Assembly: GCA_964393525.1 (NCBI GenBank)
Contig: CAYMTV010000001.1
Coordinates: forward strand, 80,692 to 144,691
Length of the DNA stretch: 64,000 nt
Direction: 5' to 3'
Source of the DNA: CAYMTV01 sp964393525
GTDB taxonomy: Bacteria > Patescibacteriota > Microgenomatia > Daviesbacterales > UBA10151
Of this stretch, positions 59,221 to 64,000 are shown in pieces (positions within the stretch are counted from its first letter, which is position 1; every line of letters begins with the position of its first letter). Both the position numbers and the translations under genes were made by a program. The notes under the pieces were generated by a model. The model did not search any database. It saw only the letters and a list, made by a program, of their open reading frames with translations, and was not told where the DNA came from.

Positions 59221-60309
59221 ATGACTAAAAAATTAAAAATTGGTGTTTATAGCCCTTATCTTGATACGGTTGGTGGCGGAGAGAAATACATGCTTACAAT
59301 AGCTGAGATTTTGTCCGAGGATAGTGAGGTAGACTTTTTACTGGGTACCCACCTTTATCAGGCAGATATCGAATCGATAAAACATAAAATTAAGCTTTTG
59401 CATGGTTTGGATTTATCAGGGGTGAAATTTGTCAAATCTCCCATAGGAAAAGACAGCTCTTTTTTTGAAAGGCATTTCTTTCTGAGAAAATATGATTTTA
59501 TTTTTTACTTAACGGATGGAAGTATTTTTTTATCTACTGCAAAAAAAAGTATCATCCACTTTCAGGTTCCGCTAAAAAATCAACTGAAAAATAATTTTTG
59601 GAATAATTTAAAAATCAAAAGCTGGCAAACTGCCATTTATAATTCCAACTTCACAAAAGATCTCGTTGAAAAAGAATGGCCATTTTTAGGTAAAGTGATT
59701 TACCCACCTGTATCTGTAGATAAGTTTGTTTCAAAACAGAAAAAGAAGCAGATCTTATCAGTTGGTAGGTTTTTTGGTTATTTAAAAGACAAAAAACACG
59801 AAGTTTTAATTGGGGCTTTTAAAAGATTAATAGATCAAAATAAGACTCGGGATTGGAGTCTGCATTTAGTTGGGGTAACAGGTCCCGGGGATGATGAGTA
59901 TATTGAAGCTCTAAGAAAGAAGGCAGGCAAATATCCGATTTTTTTGCATCCTAACTTATCTTTTGATGATCTGATAAAGCTTTATGGCGAATCTAGCATT
60001 TACTGGCACGCTGCAGGCTTCAATGAAAATGATCCTGCAAAAATGGAGCATTTTGGTATTAGTACTGTTGAAGCAATGGCTGCAGAATGTGTACCTGTTG
60101 TTATTAACAAAGGAGGTCAGAGGGAAATTGTTGAGGATGATGTATCTGGATTATTATGGGAAAATATAGAACAATTAGTGAAGATGACATTGTCATTGAT
60201 TGATGATTCGGAAAAGCTGAAAAAACTGGCAGAAAACGCCAAACTAAGATCGGAAAAATTTTCCAAAGAAAAATTTAAAGAAAATATATTGGATTTGATT
60301 TATGGTTAA
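59221..60309 (+). CDS. Family 4 glycosyltransferase (Alg11-like pattern)
   Basis: The 362-residue GT-B protein shows GVYSPYLDTVGGGEKYML at residues 8-25, IHFQVPLKNQ (near 119), IYNSNFTKDLVEKEW (near 139), VIYPPVSVDKF (near 160), ILSVGRFFGYLKDKKHE (near 178) and KMEHFGISTVEAMAAECVPV (near 276), the donor-site E-x7-E region. The YPP-V-D and FFGYLKDKKH elements are like those of Alg11-type mannosyltransferases. It overlaps the next gene by eight bases. Donor is probably GDP-mannose or a related sugar nucleotide. Confidence 0.92.
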   Translation: MTKKLKIGVYSPYLDTVGGGEKYMLTIAEILSEDSEVDFLLGTHLYQADIESIKHKIKLLHGLDLSGVKFVKSPIGKDSSFFERHFFLRKYDFIFYLTDGSIFLSTAKKSIIHFQVPLKNQLKNNFWNNLKIKSWQTAIYNSNFTKDLVEKEWPFLGKVIYPPVSVDKFVSKQKKKQILSVGRFFGYLKDKKHEVLIGAFKRLIDQNKTRDWSLHLVGVTGPGDDEYIEALRKKAGKYPIFLHPNLSFDDLIKLYGESSIYWHAAGFNENDPAKMEHFGISTVEAMAAECVPVVINKGGQREIVEDDVSGLLWENIEQLVKMTLSLIDDSEKLKKLAENAKLRSEKFSKEKFKENILDLIYG

Positions 60310-61555
60310 TAAATTCTTAGTAGTATTAATTATAGGTATTGTTTTAAGAGTGTTAATTGCCATGTCGACTTACCATTCCGACTTGCGTACTTTTCAGTAT
60401 GCCGGGCAGGTTTTTTCCGAAGGACACGTTTTTGATTTGTATGATTACATTATAAAATTGCCGGAGAGTGAAGAAATTAAAAAATTGGTAGTTTTTAATT
60501 ACCCTCCTGCAATTTACTGGTATCATGGAATCTTTAACTTTATTTTTTCGGTAATCTTTGGTAAAGAGCTGGTAAATGGTTTTTTAATCAACGTCGAAGA
60601 TGCTTTTGGTAATTTCTGGTTTAATATCCACCTTTTTTTAATAAAGTTTCCCTATTTAATTTTTGATATCTTAACTGCAATTTACCTGTCTAAATTATTT
60701 TCGGAAACCAAAAAAAGGTTTTTAGCATTCAGTTTTTGGATGCTAAACCCGATCGCGCTTTATGCAACTTACATGATCAGCCAGTTTGATATTATTTCGG
60801 TTTTTTTTAGTGTTTTGGCGCTTTATTTTGTTCGGGAAAAGAAACTACCACTTGCAGCATTTGCATTAGGTATTGGTGCAGCATTTAAAATCTATCCAAT
60901 ATTTTTACTTCTACCATTAGTACTTTTAAATAAGACTTTTAACGGAAAACTCCAATTAATCTTATTGGGGGTAGCTCCTTACCTGTTTTCTATTTTACCG
61001 TATATCTTTTCCACAGGGTTTAGATATACAGCGCTAGTAGCAAGCCAGACAAATAAGAGTTTTATAGCTCAAATACCAATTTCAGGTGGAGAAAGTTTGA
61101 TCTTATTTATTCTGGCAATGGTATTTGTTTACCTAGCATTTTTTTACAGTAAGATAGCTGATTTCAGCCAAAATAATTTTGAATTAGTAAGTAGAAGGTT
61201 TCTTATGGTTTTACTGTTGTTTTTTATTTTTACACATTTTCATCCGCAATGGATAATTTGGATAACTCCTTTTCTTATAGTGGATTTAATACTCAACAAT
61301 TTTAAAAATTTAAGTTTAGTTTTGATAATGTTTACAACTTATTTACTTTCTCTATTCTTTTTTGAGCCATCTTTAACAATCTGGATGTTTGCTCCAATAT
61401 TCCCATTTTTGAACGGATTACCAAGTATATGGAAAATGATGGGACTTAGTATAGATTATAATTTTATAAGAAGCGTCCTCCAGACCGTTTTTTCAGCAGC
61501 AGCTTTCTTTTACATATTTATCTATTTTCCCAAAATCCGAAATGAGCAAGATTAA
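60302..61555 (+). CDS. GT-C-like membrane mannosyltransferase-type protein (copy 1 of a pair)
   Basis: The 417-residue protein has about ten helices. The first outer loop has YHSDLRTFQYAGQVF (D near residue 25) and VFNYPPAIYWYHGIF (near 62). Later motifs are NPIALYATYMISQFDIISVF (near 145), GIGAAFKIYPIFLLLP and HFHPQWIIWITPF (near 310), a pattern found in GT87/ALG3-like mannosyltransferases. It overlaps the next gene by 14 bases, and the two are related by descent. Confidence 0.86.
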   Translation: MVNKFLVVLIIGIVLRVLIAMSTYHSDLRTFQYAGQVFSEGHVFDLYDYIIKLPESEEIKKLVVFNYPPAIYWYHGIFNFIFSVIFGKELVNGFLINVEDAFGNFWFNIHLFLIKFPYLIFDILTAIYLSKLFSETKKRFLAFSFWMLNPIALYATYMISQFDIISVFFSVLALYFVREKKLPLAAFALGIGAAFKIYPIFLLLPLVLLNKTFNGKLQLILLGVAPYLFSILPYIFSTGFRYTALVASQTNKSFIAQIPISGGESLILFILAMVFVYLAFFYSKIADFSQNNFELVSRRFLMVLLLFFIFTHFHPQWIIWITPFLIVDLILNNFKNLSLVLIMFTTYLLSLFFFEPSLTIWMFAPIFPFLNGLPSIWKMMGLSIDYNFIRSVLQTVFSAAAFFYIFIYFPKIRNEQD

Positions 61556-62828
61556 TTTATCAATAACATTTCTTGCTATACTTTTAATTTACTTTTCGCT
61601 TAGTATTCCATATTTTTCGGGAGATGTTAGAAATCACATAGTTTGGGCTGAAAGCATTTTAAAAATAGGTCCTCTTGGTCTTTATAACCGCACTTTTCAT
61701 GACTTTGCTTATCCCAACTATCCGCCACTTACCATGTGGTTTTTTGTAATAAGCACCATCATCTTTGAAATTGTTAGAGCTTTTATATGGTTTTTAAATA
61801 ATTCAATTGCATTGTTTCCTTCAGATCTGATGTTATTTATTGAAAGTCTTAATTTTAAGATAGCTTTTTTTAAATTGCCGGCACTGGCTTCTACTTTGGG
61901 GATAGCTTGGCTGGCTCATCATATTATTTCTAAATTTCATAAGGTAAGAAAGCGTATTCTATTATCTTTATTTTTTTTACTAAATCCCGCCATATTTTTT
62001 CTTGCGGTAGTTTGGGGTCAGGTAGACCAACTGCCAATATTTTTTCTACTTCTATCAACGCTTTTTCTGTTTAAAGATAAACCCTTTTTAACTGGTCTTT
62101 TTTCCGCGTTTGCTTTGCTTTCCAAGCAGACGGTAATAATATTTTGGTTGGTTCTTTTGATTTTAGCTTTTAAAAAGTTTAATTTAAAAGATTTTTTAAA
62201 AATGTTTTTTACCACTATAGTAGTTGTTTACTTTTTCTACATTCCTTTTGTGGGTTTAAATCCTTTTGATATCATGAGTCTGTATATTTCAAATTTTGAA
62301 TATGTTGCTAAAGCGACTCAAGTCAATGCAATTAATCTTTGGGGACTTTTATATGATTTTCAAATTGTTGAAGATAGTAGAATATTTTTTGGCTTAAGTT
62401 TCCAGTACTGGGGATATTTATTGTTTGCAATATTTGCATTACCGGTTCTTTTTATTATTGGCAAAATTAACCTGAGCAAGTTTAAAGATTCAAAAAATCT
62501 TTGGCATCTTGTCTTGTTTTCTTTCTTTCTTTTGAGCACAAGTTATTTTCTGACCCTTACCAGAATGCATGAACGCTATCTGATCCCTGCCGTGATTTTT
62601 GCGTACTTAATGTTTCTTTTTGAAAAGGCACATTTAGTTAATTTAATTTTCTTCTCTGCACTAACTTTTCTAAACTTATATCGCGGACTCGAGATGCCCG
62701 ATTTTGGGTTTTTAAGAACTCTGGTTTTTTCGACTCCATTTCTGGATATGCTGGTTGTTTCCTACGGGTTGCTTAATATATATAATCTGATTTTATTTAT
62801 GCGTTTTGCAAAAAAGGACGGATCTTAA
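61542..62828 (+). CDS. GT-C-like membrane mannosyltransferase-type protein (copy 2 of a pair)
   Basis: The 428-residue protein repeats the plan of its upstream neighbour: SGDVRNHIVWAESIL (near residue 24), AYPNYPPLTMWFFVI (near 60), NPAIFFLAVVWGQVDQLPIF (near 148), AFALLSKQTVIIFW (near 189) and LTRMHERYLIPAVIFAYL (near 343). The GQVDQLP and MHERYL motifs are typical of Alg6/8/10-like or GT-C enzymes that use polyprenyl-phosphate hexose. It abuts the next GT2 gene exactly. Confidence 0.87.
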   Translation: MSKINLSITFLAILLIYFSLSIPYFSGDVRNHIVWAESILKIGPLGLYNRTFHDFAYPNYPPLTMWFFVISTIIFEIVRAFIWFLNNSIALFPSDLMLFIESLNFKIAFFKLPALASTLGIAWLAHHIISKFHKVRKRILLSLFFLLNPAIFFLAVVWGQVDQLPIFFLLLSTLFLFKDKPFLTGLFSAFALLSKQTVIIFWLVLLILAFKKFNLKDFLKMFFTTIVVVYFFYIPFVGLNPFDIMSLYISNFEYVAKATQVNAINLWGLLYDFQIVEDSRIFFGLSFQYWGYLLFAIFALPVLFIIGKINLSKFKDSKNLWHLVLFSFFLLSTSYFLTLTRMHERYLIPAVIFAYLMFLFEKAHLVNLIFFSALTFLNLYRGLEMPDFGFLRTLVFSTPFLDMLVVSYGLLNIYNLILFMRFAKKDGS

Positions 62829-63605
62829 ATGCTCAAACTTTCTATAATAATTATAACCTTCAATTGTGAACAGTTTGTAGAAAAATGTATTGCCTCGGTT
62901 TTAAAATTCCTGCCAGACAGAGCAGAAGTAATAGTTTTTGATAATGCTTCAATTGATGAAACGATTTCAAAGCTAGAAAATTTTCTTCCAAAAATCAGGT
63001 TATACAAGTCAGAAGAAAATCTGGGTTTTGCCAAAGCCAATAATCGGGCGGTTGAAAATGCCTTTGGAGAATTTCTGTTTTTTCTAAATCCCGATACGGT
63101 ATTAACCGAGCCGATTTTTGAAAGCCTTATAAGGTTTTATGAGAATACTCCCAAAATTGGGATACTTGCCCCTAAGTTAATCATGGAAAATGGCAAAACC
63201 CAGCCCTCGGTCATAAAGCTTCCTTCCATCACGGGGGCAATTAGGGAATTTGTTTTTATTCAAAAAGGGCAATACTTACCTTACGCCCCGGAGGATAAAA
63301 ACCCGGTGGAAGTTGAGTGTGTCTTTGCGGCAGCGGTTTTGATTAAAAAAGATTTTTTCTTAAAACTTAAGGGATTTGACGCGCGCTACTTCATGTACTA
63401 TGAGGACATTGATCTTTGCCGGCGGATAAAAAAGATAGGTTACAAAATTTATTATTATCCAAAATATAAACTCACTCATAAAGTTGGGGGTATCAAATCT
63501 GAAAAAAAGCAGGATTTGAACCTAAAATCCGCCTTTTTATATCATGGGTTTTTTAAAGGATTTATTATTCAGGCAATCCTAAGATTGCATAGGTTTATTG
63601 CTTAA
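62829..63605 (+). CDS. WbbL-like family 2 glycosyltransferase (rhamnosyltransferase type)
   Basis: The 258-residue enzyme has LSIIIITFNCEQFVEKCI, VFDNASIDET (near residue 35), EENLGFAKANNRAVE (near 60), FLNPDTVLTEP (near 81), VECVFAAAVLIKKDFFLKL (near 158) and MYYEDIDLCRRIKKIGY (near 185). This matches WbbL-type rhamnosyltransferases and is similar to the gene at 57557. The start codon follows the preceding stop without a gap. A role in adding rhamnose is inferred from the family and from the rml genes in the window. Confidence 0.91.
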   Translation: MLKLSIIIITFNCEQFVEKCIASVLKFLPDRAEVIVFDNASIDETISKLENFLPKIRLYKSEENLGFAKANNRAVENAFGEFLFFLNPDTVLTEPIFESLIRFYENTPKIGILAPKLIMENGKTQPSVIKLPSITGAIREFVFIQKGQYLPYAPEDKNPVEVECVFAAAVLIKKDFFLKLKGFDARYFMYYEDIDLCRRIKKIGYKIYYYPKYKLTHKVGGIKSEKKQDLNLKSAFLYHGFFKGFIIQAILRLHRFIA

Positions 63606-63623
63606 CTGTACAATTGAATTGGT

Positions 63624-64000
63624 TTGAAAAACCCTAAAATTCTTTTATCATTGATAATCGGTTTAGCCCTTTTTTTGAGAGTTTTCAAACTTGATACTAT
63701 ACCTGTCTCTTTATTTGGAGATGAAATTGATGTTGGGCTTCAGGCATACTCTCTTTTGAAAACCGGCAAGGATTACTATGGTAATTTTTTACCATTTATG
63801 GTGCAGTCCTTTACCGAAGCAAGACTCCCAATATTTATTTATTCTGACATCCCTTTCATCGCTCTTTTTGGATTAAATGAGTGGGGAGTGAGACTTGTCG
63901 GAGTATTCTGGGGGTTGGTTTCTTTAATAGGTATATATCGTCTGACAAAAAAAATATTTAACCAGAAGATTGGTCTAATAAGTTTATTTTTTCTGGCTAT
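63624..64000 (+). CDS. ArnT/GT39-like membrane glycosyltransferase, partial at window edge
   Basis: This frame begins with TTG at 63624, after an in-frame stop at 63615-63617, and is open at the right edge after 125 codons. The N-terminus is KNPKILLSLIIGLALFLRVF, a typical first helix. The first outer loop holds LFGDEIDVGLQAYSLL (D-E near residue 33) and TEARLPIFIY, followed by GVRLVGVFWGLVSLIG. These are the acidic and second-loop motifs of ArnT/PMT-type enzymes that use polyprenyl-phosphate sugars. It continues the glycan region. The gene is cut only by the window. Confidence 0.85.
   Translation, partial: MKNPKILLSLIIGLALFLRVFKLDTIPVSLFGDEIDVGLQAYSLLKTGKDYYGNFLPFMVQSFTEARLPIFIYSDIPFIALFGLNEWGVRLVGVFWGLVSLIGIYRLTKKIFNQKIGLISLFFLA

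Noticed and set aside
1..64000. Recoding of TGA as glycine, known in some CPR lineages
   Set aside because: TGA ends many genes at sensible positions, including overlapping ATGA junctions, and conserved glycines use GGN codons.
1..64000. tRNA, rRNA, tmRNA or RNase P genes
   Set aside because: Gaps are short (none above about 260 bases) and none shows cloverleaf or conserved RNA sequence.

Overview
The window is AT-rich, tightly packed bacterial DNA. Genes often overlap by 1-23 bases, and no stretch longer than about 260 bases lacks a gene. TGA behaves as a normal stop codon. No rRNA, tRNA, CRISPR array, transposase or integrase was seen. The gene content points to a member of the candidate phyla radiation (Patescibacteria), probably Microgenomates-like: a one-domain TsaB, a sortase with an LPxTG protein, an FtsEX plus murein hydrolase operon, many polytopic GT-C-type glycosyltransferases, and short dispersed palindromes that enter coding sequence. 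This placement is inference from gene style; no marker gene here fixes it. A 10-N scaffold gap lies at 1477-1486.

Layout. 1-4381: start of a surface-glycan region (GT2, membrane protein, GT-C-like protein, GT4). 4362-11765, minus strand: a cell-surface block with two adjacent Tat-like secreted paralogues, an LPVTG-anchored protein, a 1269-residue beta-propeller/PKD/repeat protein and a sortase. 11853-15652: diacylglycerol kinase, a GT-C enzyme, a rhomboid protease between 20-bp direct repeats, and an M24 aminopeptidase. 15743-19723: a large M23 peptidase, a small membrane protein and an unrecognised soluble protein. 19762-24098, minus strand: prfB, a small exported protein, ftsE, ftsX and an EnvC/PcsB-like hydrolase whose M23 domain appears circularly permuted. 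24138-28569: a GT-C-like gene carrying an in-frame palindromic repeat, then a MacAB-like exporter. 28594-36841: tsaB, a CAP protein, the complete dTDP-L-rhamnose set (rfbA, rfbB, rfbC, rfbD), rmd and gmd (GDP-D-rhamnose), and a GT2-GtrA fusion. 36838-64000: a long glycan-assembly region with a DMT transporter, many GT-C-like membrane enzymes, DPM/Alg5-like GT2 enzymes that probably make polyprenyl-P-sugar donors, WaaE-like and WbbL-like GT2s, a GT4 and a Wzx-type flippase.

How it fits together. The rml and gmd/rmd genes supply nucleotide-activated rhamnoses. DPM-like GT2 enzymes charge a lipid carrier (dgkA may recycle lipid or undecaprenol). GT-C enzymes use lipid-linked sugars on the outer face, the flippase exports lipid-linked units, and sortase anchors proteins. 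FtsEX with the permuted M23 hydrolase would open peptidoglycan at division. Promoters look compact: at many genes a -10 hexamer ends 6-8 bases before the start codon with no Shine-Dalgarno sequence, which suggests leaderless mRNAs.

Most notable: (1) the M23 domain at 19762-20952 with its two halves in reversed order; (2) the recurrent leaderless promoter architecture; (3) a palindromic repeat read in frame inside a membrane protein gene; (4) a rhomboid gene between perfect 20-bp direct repeats; (5) paired Tat-like secreted paralogues of unknown function.
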